DNA from: Planctomycetota bacterium
GTDB taxonomy: Bacteria; Planctomycetota; Phycisphaerae; Phycisphaerales; Zrk34
Assembly (NCBI GenBank): GCA_016125255.1
Contig: WGMD01000007.1
Location: 1-64,000 of the forward strand
Direction: 5' to 3'
Length of the DNA stretch: 64,000 nt
Shown: positions 14,944-23,701 of the stretch, in pieces
Numbering within the stretch: position 1 is the stretch's first letter
Layout of the letters: every line of letters starts with the position of its first letter
Program-made: the position numbers and the translations under genes
Notes under the pieces: model-generated
Seen by the model: only the letters and a program-made list of their open reading frames with translations
The model's database searches: none
What the model was told of the DNA's origin: nothing

Positions 14944-16104
14944 ATGTGGATCCGCTGTCTGGCCATGTTGTGCCTGTGTGGGATCGCCGCTTGCTCGGCG
15001 TCCGACGCTCCCGCTGCGCCCGGTGCGACGAGTAAAATTTCCGGGGGCGTGACCGCATGGGCGATCTACCGCGGCGATGAGGCGATGCACGGCGTCTCGA
15101 AGGCCAAACTCCCCGCCGACCCGGTGCTCAAGTGGTCCTACAAAACCGAGGGCCCCGTCAAAAGCTCGCCCGTCATCGCCGATGGCCGCATCTTCATCGG
15201 CTCCGATTCCAAACAGCTTCTCGCGCTCGACGCAATGACCGGCAAGCTCCTCTGGTCCTTCATGACCGAGGACACGGTCGAAGCCCCGCCGACGATCGAC
15301 GGCGACGCCGTGTACATCGGCTCGACCGACACGAATCTCTACAAGCTCGACGCCGCCACCGGCAAGCTCGCCTGGAAGTTCGCCACCAATGACAAGATCA
15401 TCGGCGCCGCCGTCGCCGTCGACGATGCCGCAAGCAAGCGCCGGCTTGTGCTCATCGGTTCCTACGATGGCACATTGCACGCACTCAACGCCGCCGACGG
15501 TAAGGAAGTCTGGCACTACGAAACGTCCGACCCCATCAACGGCTCGGCCGCGATTCACAACGGCGTTGCGGCCTTCGGCGGATGCGACGGCTCATTGCAC
15601 ATCGTCGACCTCGACAACGGTTCCGAACGCCGCACCATCGAGATCGGCTCGATCGTCGCCGCCACGCCCGCCCTCGACGGCGACATGGCCTACGTCGGAC
15701 ACTTCGGCAACGAATTCGTCGCGGCGAATGTCAACACCGGCGACATCGCATGGCGATACAAGGATCGCAATTTCGAGTACCGCTCCAGCGCCGCCGTGAC
15801 CGATGAGCTGGTCGTCTTCGGCGGGCGCGATCGGCGGCTGCACTGCCTCCATCGCGCCGATGGTTCGGTCAAATGGCTCTTTTCCGCGCGCGGCAAGATC
15901 GATTCGAGTCCGGTCATCGCTGACGGGCACGTCGTTGTCGGGTCCGCCGACGGGCGGCTCTACATCGTCGATCTGGCGGAAGGCAAACAGACGTGGTCAT
16001 ACGAAATCGGCGAGGCGATCAGCGGGTCGCCGGCCGTGATTGACGGACTGATCGTGATCGGCGCCGAAGACGGCGTCGTTTACGCGTTTGGAGACAAACC
16101 GTGA
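14944..16104 (+). CDS. PQQ-like beta-propeller lipoprotein
   Basis: 386 residues. The lipoprotein signal ends at the lipobox IAAC (about 14-17). Seven to eight blades follow, each with hydrophobic strands and a D-x-x-x-G-x-x-x-W turn (LDAMTGKLLWSF, LDAATGKLAWKF, LNAADGKEVWHY, VDLAEGKQTWSY), the repeat type shared by BamB and quinoprotein domains. There is no extra catalytic domain, so a scaffold or binding role is as likely as enzymatic activity. It is the first gene after the promoter and overlaps the radical SAM gene by 4 bases. A link to the pathway, such as an envelope receptor or export partner, is inferred only from that position. Confidence 0.8.
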   Translation: MWIRCLAMLCLCGIAACSASDAPAAPGATSKISGGVTAWAIYRGDEAMHGVSKAKLPADPVLKWSYKTEGPVKSSPVIADGRIFIGSDSKQLLALDAMTGKLLWSFMTEDTVEAPPTIDGDAVYIGSTDTNLYKLDAATGKLAWKFATNDKIIGAAVAVDDAASKRRLVLIGSYDGTLHALNAADGKEVWHYETSDPINGSAAIHNGVAAFGGCDGSLHIVDLDNGSERRTIEIGSIVAATPALDGDMAYVGHFGNEFVAANVNTGDIAWRYKDRNFEYRSSAAVTDELVVFGGRDRRLHCLHRADGSVKWLFSARGKIDSSPVIADGHVVVGSADGRLYIVDLAEGKQTWSYEIGEAISGSPAVIDGLIVIGAEDGVVYAFGDKP

Positions 16105-17450
16105 CGACACTGACGCAAACCGTGCGCCCCCTGCCCATCGAAACCGATGCCGAGGGCAACACCAAGGCCGGCAACTATTTCGTGTCCAACTATCCGCCCT
16201 TCGCGTACTGGAACGAAGCGGCGGTCAGCGCGGTCGATGGCGCTCTCAATCGCAGACCCGCAGCAGGCAATCCGCTCGGCTTGTACGTGCACATTCCCTT
16301 CTGCCGCAAGCGTTGCCACTTCTGCTACTTCAAGGTGTACACGGATCGCAACGCCGCCGCGATCGGGCAGTACATTGATGCGGTCAAGCGCGAACTGGCC
16401 ATGTATGCCAAACGCGGGTTTCTCGACGGGCGCACGCCGCGCTTCGTCTACTTCGGCGGGGGCACGCCGTCGTATCTGTCAGCAAAACAACTGCTCGAAC
16501 TCACGCAGGGTTTGAAAGACGTGCTGGACTGGGACGCCGTCGAGGAAGTTACCTTCGAGTGCGAGCCGGGCACGCTCAACGAAAAGAAAGTCGAAGCGAT
16601 TCGCGAGATGGGCGTCACCCGTCTGAGCTTCGGCATCGAAAACTTTAACGACCACATTCTTGACATCAACGGCCGGGCGCACCTGTCCAAGCAGGTCTTC
16701 GCCGCCTACGAGTGGGCCCGCAACGTGCGGTTCCCGCAGATCAACATCGACCTGATCTCCGGCATGCTCGAAGAGACGCAGGAGAACTGGATCGAAAACA
16801 TCCGCAAAACCATCGACCTCGATCCCGATTGCGTGACCATCTATCAGATGGAGATTCCGTTCAACACGACGATCTACCAGCGCATGAAGGTGGAGGGCAA
16901 GCTGACGGCTCCCGTGGCGGACTGGGATACGAAGCGGCGATGGGTCAAGTACGCGTTCGACGAGCTGGAGAAAGTCGGCTACGGGATCAGCAGCGCCTAC
17001 ACGGCTGTGAAAAACCCGGCGACGACGCGCTTCGTGTATCGCGATGCGCTTTGGCGCGGGGCGGACTTGCTCGCGCTGGGCGTGTCGAGCTTCGGGCACA
17101 TCAACCGGGCGCACTACCAGAACGAAAAGCACATCGAAACCTACGTGCAGCGCGTCGAAGCGGGCGAGCTGCCGATTCATCGCGGGTATGCCATCAACGA
17201 CGGCGAGGCGCTGATTCGGGAGATGATTCTGCAAATGAAGACCGGCCGGCTGGAGCGGGCGTATTTCATGAACAAATTCGGCGTGAACATCGCGGAGCGC
17301 TTCGCCGGGCCGTTCGGCAAGTATGAACAGGCGGGTTTTCTGACCGTCGGACCGGACGCCATCACGCTCGATCGCGATGCGCTGCTTCAGGTGGACACGA
17401 TGCTGCACGAATTCTTCCTGCCTGAGCACCAGGGCGATCGTTACGTGTAA
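16101..17450 (+). CDS. HemN/HemW-like radical SAM protein
   Basis: 449 residues, GTG start overlapping the preceding stop. The 4Fe-4S cluster motif is C68-x3-C72-x2-C75 (CRKRCHFCYF). GGGTP (119-123) binds SAM, and RLSFGIENFNDHILDINGRAH resembles the second conserved block of the HemN family. The C-terminal HemN-like domain is present. True coproporphyrinogen dehydrogenase function is doubtful, because the gene lies among biosynthetic genes and HemN-like proteins of such clusters are often class C radical SAM methylases or related C-C bond enzymes. Haem-chaperone (HemW) function also cannot be excluded. The reaction is left open. Confidence 0.8.
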   Translation: MTTLTQTVRPLPIETDAEGNTKAGNYFVSNYPPFAYWNEAAVSAVDGALNRRPAAGNPLGLYVHIPFCRKRCHFCYFKVYTDRNAAAIGQYIDAVKRELAMYAKRGFLDGRTPRFVYFGGGTPSYLSAKQLLELTQGLKDVLDWDAVEEVTFECEPGTLNEKKVEAIREMGVTRLSFGIENFNDHILDINGRAHLSKQVFAAYEWARNVRFPQINIDLISGMLEETQENWIENIRKTIDLDPDCVTIYQMEIPFNTTIYQRMKVEGKLTAPVADWDTKRRWVKYAFDELEKVGYGISSAYTAVKNPATTRFVYRDALWRGADLLALGVSSFGHINRAHYQNEKHIETYVQRVEAGELPIHRGYAINDGEALIREMILQMKTGRLERAYFMNKFGVNIAERFAGPFGKYEQAGFLTVGPDAITLDRDALLQVDTMLHEFFLPEHQGDRYV

Positions 17451-17458
17451 GGAACCGC

Positions 17459-18040
17459 ATGACGCCATTGCTCGACAAGATCGCGAATCTGCTCACGCCG
17501 CTGTCTGAGTTTTACCGGACGGCGGGCGACGTGCTGCCGCACATCGAGGCGGTGGAGCCGGAGCGGATTCCCCAGCCGCAGCGGCGACTGCTGGTGCATA
17601 CGCACGACATGACGCCGACGCTCGAAGCATTCTGCAACAGGAAGATTCATCTGAAGCTGCTGGCCCGGCACATCGAAGGAAGCGCCCTGTACCGCGAGGT
17701 GGTGCTGATCGCCAACGGCGCCGGCACGCCGATGGAATTCGGCGCGATCCGCATTCATCTGGATCACTTTGACGTCGGGCCGCGAGCGCTGATCGTCGAA
17801 GGGCATCGCCCCTTGGGCACGATCCTGCACGACTTTGCCATTCATCACACGAGCCGGCCCAGCGGATATTTCTCGATCGAGAGCGATCCGCTGACCCGGC
17901 GCGCATTCGGCATGACCAGCGATCGGGTGCTCTACGGCCGACACAACACGCTCAGCGACGCGAGCCGGCGCGTGCTCGCCGAGGTCGTCGAAATTCTGCC
18001 CCCCTTTGAGGAATGCGAACATGATCCGTCCGGAAAGTGA
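17459..18040 (+). CDS. Chorismate-lyase-like protein (UbiC fold / DUF98 type)
   Basis: 193 residues with AAGGA before the ATG. The pattern RRLLVHTHDMTPTLEAF (about 42-58), a hydrophobic YREVVLI strand, PMEFGAIRIHLDHF (about 89-102) and RPLGTILHDF (about 115-124) matches the chorismate pyruvate-lyase-like family. Those enzymes split chorismate to 4-hydroxybenzoate and pyruvate without a cofactor. The conserved arginine after VVLI and the glutamate of PxEFG are plausible active-site residues. In this operon it would supply an aromatic acid for the ligase, reductase and halogenase-like genes. Divergence is considerable, so another aromatic-acid-binding role is possible. Confidence 0.6.
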   Translation: MTPLLDKIANLLTPLSEFYRTAGDVLPHIEAVEPERIPQPQRRLLVHTHDMTPTLEAFCNRKIHLKLLARHIEGSALYREVVLIANGAGTPMEFGAIRIHLDHFDVGPRALIVEGHRPLGTILHDFAIHHTSRPSGYFSIESDPLTRRAFGMTSDRVLYGRHNTLSDASRRVLAEVVEILPPFEECEHDPSGK

Positions 18041-19307
18041 GCTTGATGTCATCATCATCGGCGCGGGCCCCGCGGGCTGCGCCGCCGCCGCCGCGCTGGC
18101 CATGAAGGGCCGGCGGGTGATGATTCTCGAAAAGGAATCCTTCCCGCGATACAAGATCGGCGAGTCGCTGATCCCTTATTGCTGGTTCCCGCTCGACCGC
18201 ATCGGCATGATCGACAAGCTCAAGGCGTCGCACTTCGTCCGCAAGTACAGCGTGCAGTTCGTGAGCGTCAATGGCAATGTCTCGCAGCCGTTCTACTTCT
18301 TCCAGCACACCGAGCACGATTGCGCGAAGACCTGGCAGGTCGTCCGCAGCGAGTTCGATCAGATGCTGCTCGACAACGCGCTTGAAAAGGGCGCGAAGGT
18401 CCTGATGCAGACGGCGGTGAAGGAGCTTGTCCGCGAAGGCAGTACGGTCGTCGGCGTCCGCGCGATGGGAAGCGATGGCAAGATGATCGAGCTGCGCGCT
18501 GCGATGACGATCGACGCCAGCGGGCGCGACATGTTCGCCGTCAAGGCCAATGACTGGCGCGTGCCGGACAAGTCGCTCAAGAAGATCGCGATCTGGTCGT
18601 ACTACAAGGGCGCCAAGCGCGACGAAGGGCTCGACGAGGGCGCGACGACCGTGGCGTATGTGCCGCATAATGGCTGGTTCTGGTACATCCCGCTGCCGGA
18701 CGACATCGTCAGCGTCGGGGTCGTGGCGGAGCGCGATTACCTGTACCGCGATTCCAAGGGCGATCCCGATGCGATCTTCGAACGCGAGATCGCGATTCAG
18801 AAGTGGGTCGGCGACCACGTTGCGGAGGGGAGAAAGATGGCCCCCTGCCGCGTCACCGGCGACTACTCCTACCGCTCGCGCCACAGCTCGGCCGACGGAC
18901 TGCTGCTCGTCGGCGATGCGTTCGCGTTTCTCGATCCGGTGTTCTCGTCGGGCGTGTTTTTGGCGCTGCAGAGCGGCGTGATGGCGGCGGACGCCATCGA
19001 CGAGGCGCTTCAGAGCGGCGACGTTCGGGCCGAGCGGTTTGTGCCGTACAGCCGCGAGTTGTGCAAGGGTATCGAGGCGATGCGCCGATTGGTGTACGCC
19101 TTCTACGATGAAACCTTCAAGTTCAGCGACCTCTTGAAAAAGCACCCGCACCTGCGCGGCGATCTGACGGACTGCCTCATCGGCAATCTCGCGCGTGATT
19201 TCGATCCGTTGTTCAACGCCGTGGCGGAGTTCGCGCAGGTGCCGGCGGCGCTGGAGCATGGTCGCCCGCTGGTCTCCTCCCATGCCGCGTCGACGTTAAC
19301 CGCATGA
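18021..19307 (+). CDS. FAD-dependent monooxygenase/halogenase-like oxidoreductase
   Basis: 428 residues from the ATG preceded by GAGGA; an in-frame TTG 15 bases earlier is less likely. The FAD fold begins with IIGAGPAGCAAA (12-23), then RYKIGESLIPY (43-53) as in flavin-dependent halogenases and geranylgeranyl reductases, GWFWYIP (218-224) and LLLVGDAFAFLDPVFSSGV (about 293-311). The WxWxIP motif together with the lysine of YKIGES is characteristic of flavin-dependent halogenases, although some non-halogenating relatives share it. Halogenation of a phenolic ring supplied by the neighbouring lyase-like protein is an attractive inference. A separate flavin reductase would be needed and none is in the window. 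It overlaps the lyase gene by 20 bases and the next gene by 4. Confidence 0.75.
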   Translation: MIRPESELDVIIIGAGPAGCAAAAALAMKGRRVMILEKESFPRYKIGESLIPYCWFPLDRIGMIDKLKASHFVRKYSVQFVSVNGNVSQPFYFFQHTEHDCAKTWQVVRSEFDQMLLDNALEKGAKVLMQTAVKELVREGSTVVGVRAMGSDGKMIELRAAMTIDASGRDMFAVKANDWRVPDKSLKKIAIWSYYKGAKRDEGLDEGATTVAYVPHNGWFWYIPLPDDIVSVGVVAERDYLYRDSKGDPDAIFEREIAIQKWVGDHVAEGRKMAPCRVTGDYSYRSRHSSADGLLLVGDAFAFLDPVFSSGVFLALQSGVMAADAIDEALQSGDVRAERFVPYSRELCKGIEAMRRLVYAFYDETFKFSDLLKKHPHLRGDLTDCLIGNLARDFDPLFNAVAEFAQVPAALEHGRPLVSSHAASTLTA

Positions 19308-20611
19308 ACATCGTGCAGCTCACACCCGGCACCGGCAACTTTCATTGCGGCAACTGCGTCCGCGACAATGCGCTTGTCCATGCGCTGAGGCGGATGGGCC
19401 ATGATGTATTGATGGTGCCGCTGTATCTGCCGCAGGTGGTGGACGAAGAACCGGCGGCGGGCGACACGCCGATTTTCTTCGGCGGGATCAACGTCTATCT
19501 CGAACAGAAAATCCCGCTCTTCCGTCACACGCCGCGCTGGGTGGATCATCTCTTCGCGTCGCCGGCGCTGCTCACATGGGCGGCGAACCGGGCGGGCATG
19601 ACCAGCGCGCGCGATCTGGGCGAACTGACCGTGTCGATGCTCAAAGGCGAACAGGGTCTTCAGAACAAGGAGCTGACCCGCCTCATCGACTTCGTCAAGA
19701 CGCGGCACCATGTTAACGTCGTCAAGCTGTCCAACGCCATGCTCATCGGCATGGCCCGCCGGATTCGCCGGGAAACCGGGGCAAAAGTCGTCTGCACGCT
19801 CGCGGGGGAAGATGCGTTTTTGGATTCGCTGGTGGAGCCGTATCGGGAGCAGGCATGGAATCTGATGCGCGAGCGAGCGAAGGATGTCGATGCGTTCATC
19901 GCGGTGAGCCGGTACTACGGCGAAGTGATGACGCGGCGGATGGACCTCGACCCGGACAAGGTGCATGTCGTTCACAACGGGATCGACACGCGGGGCTACG
20001 AAGTTGCGGACACGCCGCCGAATCCGCCCGCGCTCGGATATTTCGCGCGGCTGTGCAAGGCGAAAGGGCTCGACACGCTTGTCGATGCGTACATCGCGCT
20101 CCGCAAGCGCGACCGCGTCGGGCCGGTGAAGCTCAAACTCGCAGGGGCGATGACCCATGACGACCGCCCGTTCGTCGACATGCAGCGCAAGAAACTCGCC
20201 GATGCGGGATTCATCGACGATGTCCAGATCAGCGTGAATGTCGACCATGCGGGCAAGCAGGCGTTCCTGCGATCGCTGTCGGTCATGAGCGTGCCGGCGA
20301 CATATGGCGAGTCGTTCGGACTGTATGTGCTGGAGGCGCTGGCGAGCGGCGTGCCGATCGTTCAGCCGCGGCACGGAGCGTTTGTCGAATTGCTCGAACA
20401 ACTCGGCGGGGGGATACTGTGCGAGCCGGACAACGTCGACGCGCTCGCCGATGCGATCGAGATCCTCCTGCTGCGTGAAGAAGAATCGCGCGCAATGGCG
20501 GCGTCGGCGCGGCAGCGTGTGCTCGCCGATTTCACCGTCGAGCGCATGGCGGGGCAGGTGATGGACGTTCTTGAATCGCTCAGCGCCCAGCGGGCCGGAG
20601 CTTTGTCATGA
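19304..20611 (+). CDS. Glycosyltransferase, GT4-type (glycogen synthase-like fold)
   Basis: 435 residues. A GT-B fold is indicated by an N-terminal domain starting TPGTGNFHCGNCVRDN (7-22) and a C-terminal Glycos_transf_1 domain with VVHNGID (about 222), GYFARLCKAKGLDTLV and PATYGESFGLYVLEALASGVP (about 330-350), which contains the E-x7-E nucleotide-sugar motif. It would transfer a sugar from a nucleotide donor, keeping its configuration. Within this operon a glycosylated product or a lipid-linked intermediate is possible. The HCGNC motif near the N-terminus is unusual, but the same opening is known in uncharacterised GT4 proteins. Starts at an ATGA overlap. Confidence 0.85.
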   Translation: MNIVQLTPGTGNFHCGNCVRDNALVHALRRMGHDVLMVPLYLPQVVDEEPAAGDTPIFFGGINVYLEQKIPLFRHTPRWVDHLFASPALLTWAANRAGMTSARDLGELTVSMLKGEQGLQNKELTRLIDFVKTRHHVNVVKLSNAMLIGMARRIRRETGAKVVCTLAGEDAFLDSLVEPYREQAWNLMRERAKDVDAFIAVSRYYGEVMTRRMDLDPDKVHVVHNGIDTRGYEVADTPPNPPALGYFARLCKAKGLDTLVDAYIALRKRDRVGPVKLKLAGAMTHDDRPFVDMQRKKLADAGFIDDVQISVNVDHAGKQAFLRSLSVMSVPATYGESFGLYVLEALASGVPIVQPRHGAFVELLEQLGGGILCEPDNVDALADAIEILLLREEESRAMAASARQRVLADFTVERMAGQVMDVLESLSAQRAGALS

Positions 20612-21051
20612 TCAGTGAACATACCGTGCCGCGGCGGGTCGAATTTTCCGACACGGACATGGCGGGCATCGTGCATTTCGCAAAGTTCTTCCATTACATG
20701 GAGGCGGCGGAGCACGATCTGTTCCGCCGCATGGGCCTGTCCGTCGCCCAGAAGCCCGGCGAAAATCCCTTCTGCTGGCCCCGCGTGCATGTCGAATGCG
20801 ACTACCTTTCGCCGCTGTATTTCGAGGATGAAATCGACGTGCGCCTGATCGTGCGGGAAATGCGGACGAAGGCGATCGTCTTCGGCTTCGAGTTCACGCG
20901 AAAGAGCGACCGCAAGGTGGTGGCGCGCGGTTCGATGACGACGGTGTGCACACAGCGGGATGCGGACGGTAGGATGTACGCGGTGCCGATCGACCCGGTG
21001 ATTCGAGAACAGCTTGCGGTCGCGCCGCGGAGCGATACAGCGTCTTCATGA
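20608..21051 (+). CDS. 4HBT hot-dog thioesterase (YbgC-like)
   Basis: 147 residues. The YbgC/4-hydroxybenzoyl-CoA thioesterase signature is VEFSDTDMAGIVHFAKFFHYME (about 10-31), with D15 or D17 as candidate catalytic aspartate, followed by the hot-dog strands through VECDYLSPLYFEDEI and RGSMTTVCTQ. These enzymes hydrolyse acyl- or aroyl-CoA thioesters. With a CoA ligase two genes downstream and a chorismate-lyase-like gene upstream, release of an aroyl-CoA is an obvious proposal. General acyl-CoA housekeeping, as for the thioesterase beside the E. coli ybbAP genes, is the alternative. It overlaps the glycosyltransferase by 4 bases. Confidence 0.85.
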   Translation: MISEHTVPRRVEFSDTDMAGIVHFAKFFHYMEAAEHDLFRRMGLSVAQKPGENPFCWPRVHVECDYLSPLYFEDEIDVRLIVREMRTKAIVFGFEFTRKSDRKVVARGSMTTVCTQRDADGRMYAVPIDPVIREQLAVAPRSDTASS

Positions 21052-21127
21052 AATCCCTGATCGGCGGGCGGACGCACAGGCGGGCCCGCTGCGGACACGA
21101 GACATTTTTCACAAAGGATAGACTGTC

Positions 21128-21724
21128 ATGCCCGACTCAGCGTCTTCACAAGGCAACATGATGTGGTTGGTTTTCGCCCTGCTGGTGGTGGTGTTCTGGG
21201 GTTGTTACGGCGTGGCGATGCACACGGCGGGCCTCGAGATGGGCGGCGCGTCCGACCCGTACTCGCGGTACAAGGCGTACATCTTCGTGGGCGTGGCGTA
21301 TGTGATCGTGGCGATCCTGGCGCCGATGGTGCTCATGGGCGTCGGCGGGGCGTCATGGGCGTTTCCGACCAAGGGCATCATGTACTCGCTGCTCGCCGGC
21401 ACGCTCGGCGCCTTCGGCGCGTTCTTCGTCCTCTCGGGCATGGGCGCGGTGGGTTCGCGGCCGTGGATGATCCCGGTCGTCATGTGCGTCGTCTTCGCCG
21501 GCGCGCCGATCGTCAACGCGCTCGTCGCGCTCGTGTTCCATCCGCCCAAGGACGGCTGGGGCTCGATTCACCCGCTCTTCTGGGCCGGCATCTTCGTCGC
21601 GGTGATCGGTGCGGCGATGGTGACGTACTACAAGCCCGGGCCCAAGCCGCCGGCGGCGCAGATCAAGGCCGCCGCGGACGCTGCCGTCGCGCCTGCTGAG
21701 ACTTCCGCCGCGCAGAGTAAGTGA
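21128..21724 (+). CDS. Five-helix membrane protein, possibly EamA/GRP-transporter related
   Basis: 198 residues with AAAGGA before the ATG. Hydrophobic segments lie at about 11-30, 48-70, 77-100, 107-132 and 145-166, with WFW-type helix ends, many glycines and a short Pro/Ala-rich tail. The VFWGCYGVAMH opening and small-residue helices recall half of a drug/metabolite or sugar transporter, but no family motif is decisive. It comes 76 bases after the thioesterase and overlaps the CoA ligase start, so it probably belongs to the same operon and may move a precursor or product. Confidence 0.6.
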   Translation: MPDSASSQGNMMWLVFALLVVVFWGCYGVAMHTAGLEMGGASDPYSRYKAYIFVGVAYVIVAILAPMVLMGVGGASWAFPTKGIMYSLLAGTLGAFGAFFVLSGMGAVGSRPWMIPVVMCVVFAGAPIVNALVALVFHPPKDGWGSIHPLFWAGIFVAVIGAAMVTYYKPGPKPPAAQIKAAADAAVAPAETSAAQSK

Positions 21725-23013
21725 GCGTCATGACCGACGCGCCCGCCGCCATCGAGGCCGACCAGCATGGCAAGCTCAATGCCCTGCTGCACGCGCTGCG
21801 CGACGGCAACCGCTACTACGCCCCGCTGCTCAAGTCGGCGGGGCTTTTGCATGAGGGCGTGAGCATCGAAGCGTTCCGTCGCGCGATGCCGCTGACGAGC
21901 AAGGCGCAGATCGTCGCCGATCAATTGGCCCATCCGCCCTTCGGCTCGAACCTCACGTATCCGCTGGAGCGCTATACGCGCTTTCATCAAACGAGCGGGA
22001 CGACGGCCGCGCCGATGCGCTGGCTCGATACGCCCGAGAGCTGGCAATGGATGCTCGATAATTGGAAGGAAGTGTTCCGAGCGGCGAAGGTCGATGCATC
22101 GGCGCGCATCATGTTCGCGTTTTCGTTCGGGCCGTTCCTCGGGTTCTGGACGGCGTTCGAGGCGGCGACGCAGATCGGCTGCCTGTGTCTGCCCGGGGGC
22201 GGACTCTCGAGCATGGCGCGACTCCGCATGATGCTCGACACCGGCGCAACCGTGCTCTGCTGCACGCCGACGTATGCCATGCACCTGGCACACGTCGCTG
22301 CGGAACATCACGTGGACCTGACCGCGTCGGCCATCACGACGATCATCGTCGCCGGCGAGCCCGGCGGGTCGGTGCCGGTGATGCGAAAGCGCATGAGCGA
22401 CGCATGGAACGGCGCCCGCGTGTTCGATCATCACGGCATGACCGAAGTCGGCCCGGTGACCATCGAATGCCCCGCCCAACCCGGCGTGCTGCATGTCATC
22501 GAACGAAGCTACCTCGCCGAGGTGATCGATCCGCAATCGCTCGCGCCCGTCGGCCCGGGCGAGCGCGGCGAACTGGTGCTCACCACGCTCGGCCGGCTCG
22601 GTTCGCCGCTGCTGCGCTATCGCACCGGCGACCTCGTCGAGATGGGCCCGCGACGGACATGCGCCTGCGGGCGCGCGGAAATGGCGCTCGTCGGCGGCAT
22701 TCTCGCGCGCTGCGATGACATGGTGCTCGTGCGCGGGGTCAACGTGTTTCCTTCGGCGATTGACGAACTGGTGCGTGCCCATACGGAAGTAGCGGAATAT
22801 CGTGTGGAGGTCGACGCGCGCGGGCCGATGGCTCAGATCACGATCACGGTCGAGCCGGCGGCGGGCGCGAACGGCGCGGCGCTGGCGGCGAGGATCGCGC
22901 GGGAGCTTCGCGATGCGCTGCATCTGCGGGCGGAGGTGAAAGTCGCGGCGGCGGGGTCGCTGCCGCGGTTCGAGTTCAAGTCCAAACGCTGGATCCGATT
23001 GCAACATGAATGA
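21721..23013 (+). CDS. Phenylacetate-CoA ligase-like (PaaK family) adenylating enzyme
   Basis: 430 residues from a GTG overlapping the previous stop; an ATG nine bases later is an alternative. The PaaK pattern is clear: HQTSGTTAAPMRW (about 89-101), the A5-like FDHHGMTEVGP (about 237-247), YRTGDLVEM (about 300-308) and a C-terminal domain with LVRGVNVFPSAIDELV (about 336-351), a feature of aryl-CoA ligases. Ordinary A5 has Y-G-x-T-E; here it is HHGMTE. It should make aryl-AMP and then aryl-CoA. Unlike the gene at 10637 it is full length, so the two enzymes are not duplicates. 4-hydroxybenzoate from the lyase-like protein is the natural candidate substrate. Confidence 0.85.
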   Translation: MSVMTDAPAAIEADQHGKLNALLHALRDGNRYYAPLLKSAGLLHEGVSIEAFRRAMPLTSKAQIVADQLAHPPFGSNLTYPLERYTRFHQTSGTTAAPMRWLDTPESWQWMLDNWKEVFRAAKVDASARIMFAFSFGPFLGFWTAFEAATQIGCLCLPGGGLSSMARLRMMLDTGATVLCCTPTYAMHLAHVAAEHHVDLTASAITTIIVAGEPGGSVPVMRKRMSDAWNGARVFDHHGMTEVGPVTIECPAQPGVLHVIERSYLAEVIDPQSLAPVGPGERGELVLTTLGRLGSPLLRYRTGDLVEMGPRRTCACGRAEMALVGGILARCDDMVLVRGVNVFPSAIDELVRAHTEVAEYRVEVDARGPMAQITITVEPAAGANGAALAARIARELRDALHLRAEVKVAAAGSLPRFEFKSKRWIRLQHE

Positions 23014-23701
23014 CGCAAACCCCCTGCTCGTGCTCGAACACGTGGCGATGCACTACGAGGCCGTCGAGGGCTCGGACGCGCCGCCGGTGCTTCGGGATGT
23101 GAACCTGACGCTCAACCCCGGACAGTCGCTGGCGATCATCGGGCCCAGCGGATGCGGCAAGAGCACGCTATTGAACATCATCGGCACGCTCGACCGGCCC
23201 ACCGGCGGGCGCGTCCTGCTCGAAGGCCGCGATCTGGCGACGCTCGACGACCGCGCCCTCGCGCAGATTCGCAATCAGCGCCTCGGCTTCATCTTTCAGG
23301 AGCATCATCTGCTGCCCCAGTGCACCGTGCTCGAAAACGTCATGGTGCCGACGCTCGTGAGCAAATCGAAAGACGCCGAGGCGCGGGCCAAGCGGCTGCT
23401 CGAACGCGTGGGCCTCGCCGATCGCATGCACCATCGCCCCGGCCAGCTATCCGGCGGGCAGCGCCAGCGTGCGGCCGTGGTGCGGGCGCTCATCAATGAG
23501 CCCGCCCTGCTGCTCGCCGACGAGCCGACCGGCTCGCTCGATCGTGCCTCCTCCGAAAACCTCGCGCAACTGCTTGTCGAACTCAATCGCGAAGAGAACG
23601 TCACGCTCATCGTCGTCACGCATGCGCCGGACCTGGCGAAGTTGATGCAACAGGTGATGGAGCTGCGCGACGGCGAACTGGCGGCGGCGAAGGCGTCATG
23701 A
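23006..23701 (+). CDS. ABC transporter ATP-binding protein (LolD/YbbA/MacB class)
   Basis: 231 residues. Walker A GPSGCGKS (46-53), Q-loop FQEHHLL (about 96-102), signature LSGGQRQR (about 148-155), Walker B LLLADEPTGSLD and the H-loop THAPD are all intact. The class energises FtsX-fold permeases that act mechanically on substrates in the outer leaflet or periplasm rather than pumping through a channel. It overlaps the CoA ligase by 8 bases and the permease gene by 4, so the exporter is translationally tied to the biosynthetic genes. Confidence 0.92.
   Translation: MNDANPLLVLEHVAMHYEAVEGSDAPPVLRDVNLTLNPGQSLAIIGPSGCGKSTLLNIIGTLDRPTGGRVLLEGRDLATLDDRALAQIRNQRLGFIFQEHHLLPQCTVLENVMVPTLVSKSKDAEARAKRLLERVGLADRMHHRPGQLSGGQRQRAAVVRALINEPALLLADEPTGSLDRASSENLAQLLVELNREENVTLIVVTHAPDLAKLMQQVMELRDGELAAAKAS

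Noticed and set aside
16101-17450. Housekeeping coproporphyrinogen III dehydrogenase (hemN)
   Set aside because: Motifs fit the wider HemN family, but no haem genes are nearby and the gene is locked into a biosynthetic operon, so the specific name is not applied.
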